A DNA stretch of 64,000 nucleotides from Gammaproteobacteria bacterium. GTDB lineage: Bacteria; Pseudomonadota; Gammaproteobacteria; Burkholderiales; Burkholderiaceae_C. The DNA is taken from contig JANYHL010000033.1 in NCBI GenBank assembly GCA_025359085.1, positions 62,001-126,000 of the forward strand, given 5' to 3'. Below are positions 16,906-27,521 of this stretch, piece after piece (position 1 is the first letter of the stretch; the number at the start of each line of letters is the position of its first letter). The notes beneath the pieces are model-generated. The model saw only the letters and a program-made list of their open reading frames with translations, made no database searches and had not been told where the DNA came from. A program made the position numbers and the translations under genes.

Positions 16906-17632
16906 GTTTTGACATCTCTGCAAGTTGCTTGTCGGCGGCGCGAACGGCGGCGACAAACTGGTTGATCTTTTCGGGGTCTTTGAGGCCCCTGTTGTCGGGG
17001 CCGGACACTTCCACCCCCGAGCTCACATCGACTGCCAGCGATTTACAGCGCGGGCGTACCTGCAGGATGCCCGCGGTCACGTTGGCAGCGCTCAGCCCAC
17101 CACTCAAGACGAGGTGAGCGTTGACGTTTGGAGGCAGCAGTGACCAATTGAATGTTTGACCGCCACCGCCGTAGCCCTCCACATGGGCATCGAGCAAAAT
17201 GGCTTGGGCCTGAGAATAATCAGAAGCGAATTTTACGAGATCAAAGCCGCCTCCGGCGTCGCCCGGTGGAATGCGTGCCGCGCGCAGATACGGGCGAGCA
17301 CCTGATTGGGATGCCAGCCAACACTGCTCTGGCGTTTCTTCACCATGAAATTGGACTGTAGCCCCCGCTATTCTTGCGTATGCAGCTACTATATTTGCAG
17401 TAGTCTCGTTGACAAACAGCAGCACGGGGGTGACAAAGGGGGGCAGTCGGCGCGCCAACTCGGCCGCCCGCGCTGGCGTGACATGGCGGGGACTTTTTGC
17501 ATACAGCACAAAGCCGACAGCGTCCGCGCCGGCGGCCACGGCGGCATCCACGTCGTGTTCGCGTGTGAGACCACAAATCTTGATCCGGGTTCGCTGGGCC
17601 AAAGGGGACGGGGGAAATGGCGTCTGGCTCAT
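16898..17632 (-). CDS. trpF: Phosphoribosylanthranilate isomerase
   Basis: This 244-residue TIM barrel catalyses the Amadori isomerisation in tryptophan synthesis. [10 protein letters not shown] (catalytic Cys, about residue 20), [13 protein letters not shown] and [12 protein letters not shown] are family hallmarks. It overlaps truA upstream by 4 bp and trpB downstream by 8 bp. The segment encoding [19 protein letters not shown] coincides with dispersed element copy G, yet the spacing between the flanking conserved VN and QFHG motifs is normal for TrpF. Confidence 0.95.
   Translation of the reverse strand: MSQTPFPPSPLAQRTRIKICGLTREHDVDAAVAAGADAVGFVLYAKSPRHVTPARAAELARRLPPFVTPVLLFVNETTANIVAAYARIAGATVQFHGEETPEQCWLASQSGARPYLRAARIPPGDAGGGFDLVKFASDYSQAQAILLDAHVEGYGGGGQTFNWSLLPPNVNAHLVLSGGLSAANVTAGILQVRPRCKSLAVDVSSGVEVSGPDNRGLKDPEKINQFVAAVRAADKQLAEMSKHV
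17353..17401 (-). repeat. Dispersed TAGCT-N19-GGGCTA element, copy G (inside trpF)
   Basis: On the minus strand: ACTGCAAATATAGTAGCT, exactly 19 nt, then GGGCTACAGTCC. It is wholly inside the trpF coding sequence and keeps the frame open. Confidence 0.65.
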
Positions 17633-18411
17633 GGCAATCGATCAAAGGCAGGGGTGCGCTCGGGCAACCCCCAGTGGGGCGCATAGCGCGGACCGAGAAA
17701 ATAAAGGCCGTGTGGAGAAAAAGTGGGTGCTGCGATATCGCGGTTGCGCGCCAGCAGCACCTCTTTGATCCACTCGGGTGGCTTTTTGAGCTGGCCTACC
17801 GTTATCAGACAACCCATGATGTTGCGAATCATGTGGTGCAAAAAGGCGTTGGCCTCAAATTCAAAGCGCCAGTAGGCACCATGACGCGAGATGTCAAGGC
17901 GTTGCAGGGTTTTAACCGGTGACAGCGCTTGGCAGGCCGCGGCCCGAAACGAGCTGAAGTCGTGTTCACCCAGCAAGTGGCTAGCGGCCTGCGCCATCGC
18001 CGTTTGGTCCAGTGGCTTGAAAGCCCAACCGACCTGACCGGCATCAACACTCGGGCGTACCGGCGATTCCAACAAAAGATAGGCATAACGGCGTGACAGC
18101 GCACTGGCACGGGAGTGAAATTCGGCGGACATGGGTTGCGCCCATTGCACGGCAATATCACGCGGCAGCAAAGCATTGGTGCCGCGCACCCAGGAATGGG
18201 GGGTGCGATCAAGCGGGGTATCGAAATGAATCACCTGCATCAGACCATGCACGCCAGCGTCGGTGCGGCCCGCGCACAGTGTGGAAACCCGCTGCGCAGT
18301 GAACTTGCCCAAAGCCAGTTCGAGCTTGTCTTGCACGGTCTGGCCGGATAGCTGGCTCTGCCAGCCTTGGTAGGCCTGCCCGTTGTAGCTGATGCCGAGT
18401 GCCAGCCTCAC
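17629..18411 (-). CDS. truA: tRNA pseudouridine(38-40) synthase
   Basis: This 260-residue enzyme modifies the anticodon arm of tRNAs. The catalytic motif CAGRTDAGVHG (Asp in RTD) lies near residues 46-56, with ALGISYNGQAYQGWQ at the N-terminus and FLHHMIRNIMGCLI near the C-terminus. It overlaps trpF by 4 bp and follows fimV by 49 bp, the usual proteobacterial order. Confidence 0.96.
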   Translation of the reverse strand: MRLALGISYNGQAYQGWQSQLSGQTVQDKLELALGKFTAQRVSTLCAGRTDAGVHGLMQVIHFDTPLDRTPHSWVRGTNALLPRDIAVQWAQPMSAEFHSRASALSRRYAYLLLESPVRPSVDAGQVGWAFKPLDQTAMAQAASHLLGEHDFSSFRAAACQALSPVKTLQRLDISRHGAYWRFEFEANAFLHHMIRNIMGCLITVGQLKKPPEWIKEVLLARNRDIAAPTFSPHGLYFLGPRYAPHWGLPERTPAFDRLP

Positions 18412-18460
18412 AGGAGATTCATAACGCGGGTTTCGGCCAATGCCTGACAGCGAGGTCAGA

Positions 18461-21028
18461 TCACAGATTGCTCAGCGCACGCTGCGCATTGATCTTCATG
18501 TCGCCTGAGGCTTCGGAGATCACTTCTTCAATCAGGGCTCGCGCACCGTCTTCGTCCCCAATTGCCCGGAATTCTTCTGCCAGTGCCAGCTTGGTGGCCA
18601 GCGGGTCTTCGTATTCGTTGGCACCAGGTGGTGCATCGGCATCCTTTGGGGGTTCGTCTCCCAAATCGAGGGACAGGGAGCCCAAGTCAAACTCGAGCAT
18701 GCCAAAAACAGGAGCGGGGGCCGTCAGCGGCTCCGCGTTGGGCAAGGGCAGCGGGCTGGTGAACCCAAAACTGTTGGCCGCCTGCAACTTGAAGTCTTCG
18801 CTGTCGGCGTCCGGTGGGTTCTTGCCATCGTCTGTCAGATCCCGCTCGGGGAGCAAGAAATCAATACCATCGGAGGCCTCATTTTTTGCTGCTTCTACTG
18901 GCGCCATGAAGGGCGCCGTGGCTTCGTCCAAGCCAAAGTCCAGCTCCAGCGCCGGGGGGGAGTCGACCGCCTTCGGGCTGTGGGTGGGTTCGCTGTAGCT
19001 GGCTTTGGCCTCGCTGATGGCGCTGACGGGCTCTTCGTCAAGCGAAAAGTCGAGGTCCAGATCAAGGTCTGCCGCCCCGCCAGCCGGGGGTGCAACGACT
19101 TGGGTTGCCAAGACAACCATGCCGCCAGCAAGACGGCTGGCCTGGTCGAGCTCTATGGGACGAGAGGGTGTGCCATCCAGATTGTTGGGTTGGCCACCGG
19201 GTTGGTACAGCGCATTGCTCGGATCAATGCCCAGACCCAGCAGGCAAATACGGTCCCAGTCCGACCCCTCACCCTGGGTGACCCGGAAGGCCTGGGTGGC
19301 CACGTTCTCAAAGCTTTTCGTGTCATGCCGTTTGGCGAAAATTTCAAGTAACTTTTGATGAATTGCAATACGTCCGGGGTTGCCAACCAAGGCGTCTTTC
19401 AGGATTTCCTCAGCCTGCAAATCACGTCCGTAAGCGAGGTAAACGTCGGCTTCCGCAACGGGATCAACATCGTCTACCGCATCAAGCTGGCTGGGCGAGT
19501 AGACCAGGGAGGAGCCGGTGGCCCCGCTGTCACTGGTGTCGACACTTTCACCCCCGCTGGCGCCAAAAAAAGAGTCGGGCTGCAAATGACTGTCAAGGAA
19601 GGAGCTGTTGCCCGGGGCGGTTTTCTTGTGCTGCCTGACGCGGTAGAGCCCCCAAGCGACTAACAGGGCGATCAGACCGAGGGCCCCGGACACGGCCAGA
19701 GGACTTTCGGTCAGATCAGCCAGCAGGTTCGGATCGGTCAGCGCAGCAGGGGCCACTGCAGGCGCTTTCCCGGACGCTGATGCGGCGGGCGCTGGCGCCG
19801 AGGCTGCGGTGCTGGCCACGGGCGACGGAGCTACGGCGCTTGTCGCAGGCCCGGGCGAAGCGGGCAGGGTGAATGCTGCCGATGGAGCGGGCGCCACGGC
19901 ACTCGAAGCGGCTCCCAGCTTGCCGAGATCACTGATATTTTTGGCGATTTCAGCCGCCCGGGCGGCTGCATCTTTGGCATTGCGGTCTTTGGCGAGCTGG
20001 TCTTCCGCTAATGTTCCCTGAATAACCCCTTTTGACAAGGTCAACTTGTCGGGTATGGCGGTGAGGGGTTTTTTGTCCTCCACTTTGGCTTGCACCGTGC
20101 CGCTCGCTGTGCGGTCCGCGCTGGCGACTTGGGCGGTGGGAGCGGCACCCGCCAGTTTCCTGCGGAAGTCGTTGAAATCCTTGCTTTGCGCAATGATGAT
20201 CTGGTGGGCTTCTCCCGCTGGCGTGGCCTCGGTTTGCATTGCCGTGGGAATATTCATGACTGAGCCAGCCTTGACGCGATTGATGTTCTCGCCTACAAAA
20301 GCAGCCGGGTTGGCGCGCAGCAAAGCCACCAGCATTTGGTCAAGTGAGACGTTGGCAGGTTTTATTGCCGCCGCTATTTTGCTGGCGGTGTCGCCGGGTT
20401 TGACCGTCACTGAGTTGGTTTTGGTGCCCGCTGTCTTGACTGCGCTGGGGCGCGTCGGCGCTTGGATTCTGTTTGGAGCCGGTTCAGCCGCAGGCCTCGC
20501 TGGCATGGCTGTTGTTCCAGAAGGTGCTGCTGCAACTGAAGCAGCCCGGCTTCCCGATGAGGGGGCTGGAACTTGCGCCGGCGTGGGCGCGGTGGGCGCC
20601 GCTTGGCGCAGGGTGGGGGGGTCAAACAACAGGGTGTAGTCACGCACAATGCGACCGTTCGCCCAGTTGGCCACCAGAATCATGTCAACGAAAGGATCAT
20701 TGATGGCCCGGTCGCTGCTCAAACGAAAGTAGGAACGCCCGTCGGCGCGTCTTTGAAGCGTCACCTGCAGACCCGACATGGCAGGGTTGTAGTCAAGACC
20801 GGCAGCCCGAAAGGCCTCCGGTGATGCAATGGATGCCTTGAGGGAAGCGGCCTCGTCGGCATTGATTTCTGGAACCTCTATTTCCGCACGTAAGGGCTCG
20901 CCAAGCGCGGACTGGACCGTGATCCGACCCAGTGAGAGTGCCGCAGCATTCGATCCCCATAGACCGAAAAGTGCAGTGGCCGCAACTGCCATGGCAGTTT
21001 TTTGCCAGCGATGTGACTTAGAAATCAA
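18461..21028 (-). CDS. fimV: FimV/HubP-like pole-organising protein
   Basis: This 855-residue protein has a signal peptide, the conserved FimV N-terminal domain (LGRITVQSALGEPLRAEIEVP, about residues 32-52), a LysM-like peptidoglycan-binding region (about 210-265), long Ala/Pro/Ser linkers, one transmembrane helix (LAVSGALGLIALLVAWGLYRV) and an acidic cytoplasmic part ending in the FimV C-terminal motif (LATKLALAEEFRAIGDEDGA). Homologues organise the cell pole, type IV pili and chemotaxis. The low-complexity linkers vary widely among relatives. It lies between asd and truA as in many proteobacteria. Confidence 0.9.
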   Translation of the reverse strand: MISKSHRWQKTAMAVAATALFGLWGSNAAALSLGRITVQSALGEPLRAEIEVPEINADEAASLKASIASPEAFRAAGLDYNPAMSGLQVTLQRRADGRSYFRLSSDRAINDPFVDMILVANWANGRIVRDYTLLFDPPTLRQAAPTAPTPAQVPAPSSGSRAASVAAAPSGTTAMPARPAAEPAPNRIQAPTRPSAVKTAGTKTNSVTVKPGDTASKIAAAIKPANVSLDQMLVALLRANPAAFVGENINRVKAGSVMNIPTAMQTEATPAGEAHQIIIAQSKDFNDFRRKLAGAAPTAQVASADRTASGTVQAKVEDKKPLTAIPDKLTLSKGVIQGTLAEDQLAKDRNAKDAAARAAEIAKNISDLGKLGAASSAVAPAPSAAFTLPASPGPATSAVAPSPVASTAASAPAPAASASGKAPAVAPAALTDPNLLADLTESPLAVSGALGLIALLVAWGLYRVRQHKKTAPGNSSFLDSHLQPDSFFGASGGESVDTSDSGATGSSLVYSPSQLDAVDDVDPVAEADVYLAYGRDLQAEEILKDALVGNPGRIAIHQKLLEIFAKRHDTKSFENVATQAFRVTQGEGSDWDRICLLGLGIDPSNALYQPGGQPNNLDGTPSRPIELDQASRLAGGMVVLATQVVAPPAGGAADLDLDLDFSLDEEPVSAISEAKASYSEPTHSPKAVDSPPALELDFGLDEATAPFMAPVEAAKNEASDGIDFLLPERDLTDDGKNPPDADSEDFKLQAANSFGFTSPLPLPNAEPLTAPAPVFGMLEFDLGSLSLDLGDEPPKDADAPPGANEYEDPLATKLALAEEFRAIGDEDGARALIEEVISEASGDMKINAQRALSNL

Positions 21029-21262
21029 TTTGTGGACTCCGGTGTTCGGGCGGCTGGAAAATTTGTCTTCATTATGCGAACCAATGCGTCGGTGCTCAAA
21101 ACTTCAAAAGCACCATAGCATCAATGCCCTGGCCTGACAAGCCAGGACCGCTGTTAACTTTGAATCGTTGGCAGGCAAGAGGAACACCCCTTGATTCTAT
21201 GTTGCCGAGCGACAACGACCCGCCCTTGGAGTCGCTCGGGCAAACCATCGAGCGGCGTTCAA

Positions 21263-22435
21263 TCAGTGTGCCTCAGCCAGCAAAATGCGCAACATGCGGC
21301 GCAGCGGTTCGGCAGCACCCCATAGCAACTGATCACCGATGGTGAATGCACCCACGTATTGCGGGCCCATGGCGAGTTTGCGGATGCGCCCGACCGGAAT
21401 GCCCAGCGTGCCGGTAACCGCCACCGGAGTCAGGTGTTGCAGCGTGGCCTCGCGTGTGTTGGGTATGACCTGGACCCAGGCGTTATCAGCGGCAATCATG
21501 GCTTCAATGTCGGCGCTGGGCACGTCTTTTTTTAGCTTGAAGGTGAGGGCCTGGCTGTGGCAGCGCAGGGTTCCCACACGCACACAGAAGCCGTCCACCG
21601 GTGTCTCTGCCGTGCCAAAAGCGGCACCTTGACCCAATATCTTGTTGGTCTCAGCGCCGCCCTTCCATTCTTCGCGCGACATGCCCCATCCGGCTTCATC
21701 CGACAGCTTGCCAAGGCCTAAGTCCTTGTCAATCCAGGGAATCAGGCTGCCACCCAGGGGGACGCCAAAATTGGCCGTTTCAGCCGCGCTCAAGGATGTC
21801 TGTTTGCCCAAAATTTTGCGGTCAATCTCCAGGATGGCTGATTTGGGATCGTCGAGCAGGGTCTTGACTTCGGCATTCAGGGTGCCGAATTGCGTCAACA
21901 ACTCACGCATATGCTGCGCGCCGCCGCCGGATGCGGCCTGGTACGTCATGCTGGTCATCCACTCGACCAGACCCGCCTTGTACAGGGCGCCGACACCCAT
22001 CAACATGCAACTCACGGTGCAGTTGCCACCAATCCAGTTGTTGCCGCCCTTGGTCAGAGCATTCCTGATCACGTTCAGGTTGACCGGGTCCAGGATGATG
22101 ACGGCGTCATCCTTCATGCGCAGGGTGGAGGCCGCATCGATCCAGTGGCCCGCCCAACCGGCAGCACGCAGCTTGGGGAAGACCTCGGTGGTGTAGTCGC
22201 CCCCCTGGGCGCTGATGATGATGTCGCACTTTTTCAGCGCTTCAATGTCAAAGGCGTCTTTCAGGAGGGTTTCGTTTTTGGCCCACCTCGGGGCCTGGCC
22301 ACCGGCATTGGAGGTTGAAAAGAAGACCGGTTCTATCAGATCGAAATCGCCTTCAGTCTGCATGCGGTCGATCAGCACCGAACCGACCATGCCCCGCCAA
22401 CCAACCAGACCGACCAGATTGCCAATTTTCATCAT
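21263..22435 (-). CDS. asd: Aspartate-semialdehyde dehydrogenase
   Basis: This 390-residue enzyme makes aspartate semialdehyde for lysine, threonine, methionine and cell wall precursors. It has the NADP-binding [15 protein letters not shown] and the catalytic-Cys motif [10 protein letters not shown], then [15 protein letters not shown] typical of the gammaproteobacterial-type enzyme. Two consecutive ATGs open the frame; the second (22432) is equally plausible. It is in the leuCDB-asd-fimV order. The 234-bp gap downstream holds only a weak hairpin near 21128-21146. Confidence 0.96.
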   Translation of the reverse strand: MMKIGNLVGLVGWRGMVGSVLIDRMQTEGDFDLIEPVFFSTSNAGGQAPRWAKNETLLKDAFDIEALKKCDIIISAQGGDYTTEVFPKLRAAGWAGHWIDAASTLRMKDDAVIILDPVNLNVIRNALTKGGNNWIGGNCTVSCMLMGVGALYKAGLVEWMTSMTYQAASGGGAQHMRELLTQFGTLNAEVKTLLDDPKSAILEIDRKILGKQTSLSAAETANFGVPLGGSLIPWIDKDLGLGKLSDEAGWGMSREEWKGGAETNKILGQGAAFGTAETPVDGFCVRVGTLRCHSQALTFKLKKDVPSADIEAMIAADNAWVQVIPNTREATLQHLTPVAVTGTLGIPVGRIRKLAMGPQYVGAFTIGDQLLWGAAEPLRRMLRILLAEAH

Positions 22436-22518
22436 CTTGCCTTTTAGAGAGTTGAATTAAAAACGTCAGAACAGTTCACCCAGGCTGCATTACCTTCGCA
22501 GGCGGGCTGCACGGGTCC

Positions 22519-23586
22519 TTACAAAGCCTTGACCACCGCTGCGCCCATCTCGTGCGTGCTGACCCGGGTGGTGCCTGCGCTGTAAATATCTGCGGTGCGC
22601 AGCCCTTGGGCCAGCACTTTTTTGACTGCGGCTTCAATGCGCTGGGCAGCGGCTTCCTGGTTCAGGCTGAAGCGCAGCATCATGGCGGCACTCAGGATGG
22701 TGGCCAGCGGGTTGGCGATGCTCTTGCCGGCTATGTCGGGTGCGCTGCCGTGGCTGGGCTCGTACAGGCCCTGGCTGCTTGAGTTCAGGGAAGCCGAGGG
22801 TAGCATGCCAATCGAGCCCGTCAGCATCGCCGCTTCGTCGCTCAGAATGTCGCCAAACAGGTTGCCGGTCACAACAACATCGAATTTCTTGGGCGCACGA
22901 ACCAGTTGCATGGCGGCGTTGTCCACGTACATGTGGTCCAGTTCGACGTCAGGGTATTGCTGGCCCACTTGTGTGACCACGTCGCGCCAGAACTGGAAGG
23001 TTTCCAGTACGTTGGCCTTGTCGATGCTGGTCACGCGCTTGCTGCGCTTGCGTGCCGCTTGGAACGCAACGTGGGCAATGCGCTCAATTTCGGGTCGGCT
23101 GTAGCGCATGGTGTCAAAGGCTTCTTCAGCGCCCGGGAAATGCCCGTCGATCGCGACCCGGCGACCGCGTGGTTGGCCAAAGTAGATGTCACCCGTCAAC
23201 TCGCGAATGATCAAAATGTCGAGACCCGCGATCAACTCCGGCTTCAGGCTGGACGCTCCCACCAACTCCGGGTAACAAATAGCGGGGCGGAAGTTCGCAA
23301 ACAGACCCAGGTTCTTGCGCAAGCCCAGAATCGCCTGTTCGGGGCGCAAGGGGCGATCAAGTTTGTCGTACTTCCAGTCGCCGACGGCACCAAACAGAAT
23401 CGCGTCGGCCTCTTTGGCAAGTTTCAGGGTGGACTCCGGTAGCGGTTGGCCATGCGCTTCATAGGCGGCACCGCCGACCAGCGCGGTTTCCATCTCGAAC
23501 TGGAGGTCAAGGGCCTTCAAGACCTTGACGGCTTCAGCCACAATTTCGGTCCCTATGCCATCACCGGGCAAGACTGCAATTTTCAT
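22519..23586 (-). CDS. leuB: 3-isopropylmalate dehydrogenase
   Basis: This 355-residue NAD-dependent enzyme performs the oxidative decarboxylation step of leucine synthesis. Motifs include [18 protein letters not shown], the substrate loop [18 protein letters not shown] and the NAD-binding [16 protein letters not shown]. Length is normal. It follows leuD after a short gap that contains part of dispersed element copy J. Confidence 0.97.
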   Translation of the reverse strand: MKIAVLPGDGIGTEIVAEAVKVLKALDLQFEMETALVGGAAYEAHGQPLPESTLKLAKEADAILFGAVGDWKYDKLDRPLRPEQAILGLRKNLGLFANFRPAICYPELVGASSLKPELIAGLDILIIRELTGDIYFGQPRGRRVAIDGHFPGAEEAFDTMRYSRPEIERIAHVAFQAARKRSKRVTSIDKANVLETFQFWRDVVTQVGQQYPDVELDHMYVDNAAMQLVRAPKKFDVVVTGNLFGDILSDEAAMLTGSIGMLPSASLNSSSQGLYEPSHGSAPDIAGKSIANPLATILSAAMMLRFSLNQEAAAQRIEAAVKKVLAQGLRTADIYSAGTTRVSTHEMGAAVVKAL

Positions 23587-23599
23587 AATGAACCAATTT

Positions 23600-23648
23600 A
23601 CTATTAAATGTAGAGCTGCTTAGGCAAGCAGGGTGTGGGCTAGCCATG
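23600..23648 (+). repeat. Dispersed TAGCT-N19-GGGCTA element, copy J (leuD 3' end)
   Basis: ACTATTAAATGTAGAGCT, exactly 19 nt, then GGGCTAGCCATG. It spans the leuB-leuD gap and the last nine leuD codons, including the leuD stop at 23620-23622 in antisense. The right half is less diagnostic because the leuD C-terminus is itself conserved. Confidence 0.6.
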
Positions 23649-24270
23649 GTTTTTGTGCCAAACGCTGGGCTTCAAAAGCCTTGATCTTGTCCGCATGGCG
23701 CAGCGTCAGGCCAATGTCGTCAAACCCGTTGAGCAGACAGTACTTGCGAAATGCCTGTACCTCAAACGGCAGTTCTTCGCCGTCGGGCTTGGTGATCACC
23801 TGGCGTTCCAGGTCGATGGTTAGCGAATAACCCGGAAAGGCCAGGGCCTCGTCAAACAACTGACTGACCTGATGTTCGCTCAGTACGATAGGCAGCAGTC
23901 CATTTTTGAAACTGTTGTTGAAAAAGATGTCGGCATAGCTCGGGGCAATGATGGCGCGAAAGCCAAACTGGTCGAGTGCCCAAGGCGCGTGTTCGCGCGA
24001 AGAGCCACAACCAAAATTTTTGCGTGCCAGCAGAATCGAGGCGCCCTGGTAGCGGGGTTGATTCAGGACAAAGTCAGGATTGGGCTTGCGACTTTGGGGG
24101 TCTTGGCCGGGAAAGCCCGCATCCAGGTAACGCCACTCATCAAACAGATTTTGACCGAAGCCGGTCTTTCGGATGGATTTGAGAAATTGCTTGGGAATGA
24201 TGGCGTCGGTATCGACATTTTCACGGTCCATCGGGGCTACCAGCCCTTGGTGCAGGTCGAATTTTTGCAT
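23620..24270 (-). CDS. leuD: 3-isopropylmalate dehydratase small subunit
   Basis: This 216-residue small subunit pairs with Leu[21 protein letters not shown] and [14 protein letters not shown] are hallmarks. The ATG at 24270 is chosen because AAGGAA lies 7 nt upstream and the protein start matches the family; an ATG 18 bp further upstream is less likely. The last nine codons and the stop overlap dispersed element copy J. Confidence 0.96.
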   Translation of the reverse strand: MQKFDLHQGLVAPMDRENVDTDAIIPKQFLKSIRKTGFGQNLFDEWRYLDAGFPGQDPQSRKPNPDFVLNQPRYQGASILLARKNFGCGSSREHAPWALDQFGFRAIIAPSYADIFFNNSFKNGLLPIVLSEHQVSQLFDEALAFPGYSLTIDLERQVITKPDGEELPFEVQAFRKYCLLNGFDDIGLTLRHADKIKAFEAQRLAQKPWLAHTLLA

Positions 24271-24293
24271 AGTGATTTCCTTGGCCAAATGGC

Positions 24294-25766
24294 TCAGACA
24301 AACTTCCTGATGTCGACAAAATGACCGTGAATGGCGGCCGCTGCGGCCATCGCCGGGCTCACCAAGTGGGTGCGTCCACCGGCACCTTGGCGCCCTTCAA
24401 AGTTGCGGTTGCTGGTGGAGGCGCAGCGCTCACCGGGCTCCAGACGGTCGGCGTTCATGGCCAGGCACATGGAACAACCGGGTTCGCGCCATTCGAAGCC
24501 GGCCGCCTTGAAAATCTCATGCAGACCTTCGTGCTCGGCCTGCGCTTTGACCAGCCCGGAGCCGGGCACCACCAGCGCCAGTTTGACGTTGGCAGCCACT
24601 TTCTGGCCCAACTTTTTGACCAGCGCGGCAGCTTCACGCATGTCTTCAATCCGGCTGTTGGTGCACGAACCGATAAACACTTTGTCCACATACAGGTCGC
24701 TGAGCGCCTTGCCTGGCTCCAGCCCCATGTAGACCAGCGCCCGCTCAATGGCACTGCGTTTGTTGGTATCTCTTTCTTTGTCAGGGTCCGGTATGCGGCC
24801 GTCAATGCCCAGCACCATCTCGGGCGAGGTGCCCCAGGTTACTTGCGGAATGATCTGTGCAGCGTCCAACACAATGACGGTATCGAAGCGGGCGCCGGCA
24901 TCAGAGTGCAGGGTCTTCCAGTACGTCACCGCCTGGTCCCATTCAAGCGCCACCGCCGTGCCATTGGCGGCACTGTGCCCAGGTGCCAATGGGCGCCCCT
25001 TGACGTAGTCGATAGTTTTTTCATCCACTGCCACCAGCCCGGCACGAGCCCCGGCTTCAATGGCCATATTGCAGACGGTCATGCGGCCTTCCATGCTCAA
25101 GTCGCGAATGGCTGAGCCGCCAAATTCAATGGTGTAGCCGGTGCCGCCTGCGGTACCTATTTTGCCGATGATGGCCAGCACAATGTCTTTGCCGCTGCAG
25201 CCTCGCGGCAAGACGCCGTCGACCCAAATCAGCATATTTTTCGCTTTTTTGGCAAGCAGGGTCTGCGTCGCCATGACGTGCTCGACCTCACTGGTGCCGA
25301 TGCCGTGGGCCAGAGCACCAAATGCACCGTGAGTGGAGGTGTGCGAGTCACCACAAACGACCGTCATGCCGGGCAGGATGGCGCCATTTTCGGGCCCGAT
25401 GACATGAACGATACCCTGGCGCTTTGACATGAACGGAAAATAAGCGGCCGCTCCAAACTCCTTTATATTTTTGTCGAGCGTCACGACTTGCTCTTTGCTG
25501 GTGGGGTCCGTTATGCCGTCGTAGCCCCGTTCCCAGCCGGTGGTGGGGGTGTTGTGGTCAGCCGTGGCCACGATGGAGCTGACACGCCACACTTTGCGAC
25601 CGGCCTGGCGCAAGCCTTCAAAGGCTTGCGGACTGGTAACTTCGTGCACCAGATGGCGGTCGATGTACAAGATGGCGGTGCCGTCTTCTTCCGTGTGGAC
25701 AACATGTTCCTCCCACAGTTTGTCATACAGCGTGCGTCCGTGCGTTTCAATGTTGGTGCGGTCCAT
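24294..25766 (-). CDS. leuC: 3-isopropylmalate dehydratase large subunit
   Basis: This 490-residue aconitase-superfamily subunit binds a 4Fe-4S cluster. [18 protein letters not shown] and [15 protein letters not shown] supply the three cluster cysteines, and [21 protein letters not shown] is typical. The ATG at 25766 has AAGGAA 7 nt upstream; the frame could extend six codons to a TTG. It is the first gene of leuC-leuD-leuB-asd and is separated from gltA by a terminator-like hairpin. Confidence 0.97.
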   Translation of the reverse strand: MDRTNIETHGRTLYDKLWEEHVVHTEEDGTAILYIDRHLVHEVTSPQAFEGLRQAGRKVWRVSSIVATADHNTPTTGWERGYDGITDPTSKEQVVTLDKNIKEFGAAAYFPFMSKRQGIVHVIGPENGAILPGMTVVCGDSHTSTHGAFGALAHGIGTSEVEHVMATQTLLAKKAKNMLIWVDGVLPRGCSGKDIVLAIIGKIGTAGGTGYTIEFGGSAIRDLSMEGRMTVCNMAIEAGARAGLVAVDEKTIDYVKGRPLAPGHSAANGTAVALEWDQAVTYWKTLHSDAGARFDTVIVLDAAQIIPQVTWGTSPEMVLGIDGRIPDPDKERDTNKRSAIERALVYMGLEPGKALSDLYVDKVFIGSCTNSRIEDMREAAALVKKLGQKVAANVKLALVVPGSGLVKAQAEHEGLHEIFKAAGFEWREPGCSMCLAMNADRLEPGERCASTSNRNFEGRQGAGGRTHLVSPAMAAAAAIHGHFVDIRKFV

Positions 25767-25830
25767 GGGTTTTTTCCTTGGCAATCGATAATTTTAAACG
25801 GCGCGGTAAAACCTGTGTGTTTGACAACAA

Positions 25831-25863
25831 AACGCCCGCCGGTGTTGCCATCGGCGGGCGTTT
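25831..25863 (-). terminator. Rho-independent terminator after gltA
   Basis: AACGCCCGCCG and CGGCGGGCGTT form a perfect 11-bp stem around 11 nt. On the minus strand it is followed by TTTTGTTGT, giving a U-rich tail just downstream of the gltA stop. Confidence 0.85.
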
Positions 25864-25877
25864 CGGAGGACGCGGTA

Positions 25878-27188
25878 TCAGCGTTGGGAAATCGGTAGAA
25901 CATCCCGCTTGACTGAGCCCGTGAACAGTTGACGCGGACGACCAATTTTGTACTCAGGGTCGCTGATCATTTCGTTGAGTTGGGCAATCCAGCCGACTGT
26001 GCGGGCCAACGCGAAAACGCCGGTGAACATGTTGACTGGAATGCCAATGGCGCGTTGCACGATACCCGAGTAGAAATCCACGTTGGGGTAGAGCTTGCGG
26101 GAGACAAAGTAATCGTCTTCCAGCGCGATTTTTTCCAGCGCCATCGCCAGCTTGAACAGGGGATCATTTTCCAAGCCGAGCGCAGCGAGAACTTCTTTGC
26201 AAGTTTCCTGCATCAGTTTGGCGCGTGGATCGTAGTTTTTGTAAACCCGGTGTCCAAAGCCCATCAGCTTCACACCGGAATTCTTGTCCTTGACCTGTTC
26301 CATGAATTCGCCGACCTTGGCGATGCCACCCGTCTTCTGGATGTCTTCGAGCATGTTCAGGCAAGCCTCGTTGGCACCCCCATGCGCCGGACCCCACAGA
26401 CAGGCCACGCCAGCCGCAATGGCCGCAAACGGATTGGTGCCCGAGCTGCCGCACAGGCGAACGGTAGAAGTGGACGCGTTTTGTTCGTGATCAGCGTGCA
26501 GCACGAAAATACGGTCCATGGCGCGTTCAATGACTGGATTGACAACGTACTCTTCGCAGGGTGTGGCGAACATCATGTGCATGAAGTTGCCAGCGTAGCT
26601 CAGATTGTTTTTCGGGTACATATAGGGTTGCCCCATGCTGTACTTGTAGGCCATGGCCACCAAGGTAGGCATCTTGGCGATCAGCCGAAGCGCTGATATT
26701 TCGCGATGTTGTGGATTATTGATATCGGTGCTGTCGTGATAAAAAGCGGACAGAGCGCCAACCAAACCGGTCATGATGGCCATCGGATGGGCGTCACGAC
26801 GAAAGCCGCGCAGGAAAAACTGCATTTGCTCGTTAACCATGGTGTGGTTGGTCACACGTTTGGTGAAATCTTCCTTGCCTGCGGCGTCCGGCAGGTTTCC
26901 GTACAGCAGCAAGTGACAGGTTTCCATGAAATCGCAGTTGGTGGCCAACTGTTCGATCGGGTAGCCGCGGTACAGCAGTTCCCCTTTGTCGCCATCGATA
27001 TAAGTAATGGCCGACTGGCATGAAGCGGTAGACAAGAAACCAGGATCGTAGGTGAACATGCCGGTCTGCCCGTACAACTTGCGGATGTCAATGACATCCG
27101 GTCCGACCGTGCCTTGGTACATCGGTAAGTCGATGCTGGGTTTTCCATCACTGAACGAGAGGGTGGCTTTATTGTCAGCTAGCTTCAT
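25878..27188 (-). CDS. gltA: Citrate synthase, type II
   Basis: This 436-residue enzyme condenses oxaloacetate and acetyl-CoA. Visible motifs are the active-site region [33 protein letters not shown] with the catalytic His, and [13 protein letters not shown]. The length matches hexameric, NADH-sensitive gram-negative enzymes. It ends the sdhCDAB-sdhE-gltA series (3 bp after sdhE) and is followed by a strong terminator. Confidence 0.97.
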   Translation of the reverse strand: MKLADNKATLSFSDGKPSIDLPMYQGTVGPDVIDIRKLYGQTGMFTYDPGFLSTASCQSAITYIDGDKGELLYRGYPIEQLATNCDFMETCHLLLYGNLPDAAGKEDFTKRVTNHTMVNEQMQFFLRGFRRDAHPMAIMTGLVGALSAFYHDSTDINNPQHREISALRLIAKMPTLVAMAYKYSMGQPYMYPKNNLSYAGNFMHMMFATPCEEYVVNPVIERAMDRIFVLHADHEQNASTSTVRLCGSSGTNPFAAIAAGVACLWGPAHGGANEACLNMLEDIQKTGGIAKVGEFMEQVKDKNSGVKLMGFGHRVYKNYDPRAKLMQETCKEVLAALGLENDPLFKLAMALEKIALEDDYFVSRKLYPNVDFYSGIVQRAIGIPVNMFTGVFALARTVGWIAQLNEMISDPEYKIGRPRQLFTGSVKRDVLPISQR

Positions 27189-27191
27189 TTT

Positions 27192-27515
27192 TTACCTTTC
27201 AAGGGGTTTTTTCAACATACACAAAACTTCACGCACATCATCACGATCCAGGTCTGTATTGACTTGCGCATCAGCAATCACTTGCGCCAGCGATTTGCGT
27301 TCCAAATGCAGATCCAGAAGGTCCTTGTCGCTGAGTTCCATCAAGGCGTTCAAAGCCTGTCCTTGTCCGACAGTCAGGCTCGATTCAAAACGCCGAAAAA
27401 ACCGTTCAATGAAAATGTCGTTTTCAAGCAGACCACGGCGACAACGCCATTTCAGTTTGCTCAGAGCCCGTTCATCGATCAGTTCTTTATCTGGTGCCAT
27501 CGCGCTGGTTTCCAT
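27192..27515 (-). CDS. sdhE: FAD assembly factor SdhE
   Basis: This 107-residue Cpx/SdhE-family protein promotes covalent attachment of FAD to SdhA. The signature WRCRRGLLENDIFIERFF (about residues 23-40) contains the RG and E residues conserved in the family. It sits between sdhB and gltA, as expected for its role. An ATG five codons further in (27500) is an alternative start. Confidence 0.92.
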   Translation of the reverse strand: METSAMAPDKELIDERALSKLKWRCRRGLLENDIFIERFFRRFESSLTVGQGQALNALMELSDKDLLDLHLERKSLAQVIADAQVNTDLDRDDVREVLCMLKKPLER

Positions 27516-27521
27516 GCCAGG

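Noticed and set aside
18345..18375. TAGCT followed after 19 nt by GGCCTG in truA as another element copy
   Set aside because: The right anchor is not GGGCT, and the sequence is ordinary conserved truA coding text.
21128..21146. CCTGGC/GCCAGG hairpin between asd and fimV as a terminator
   Set aside because: Six-bp stem without a T-run on either strand.
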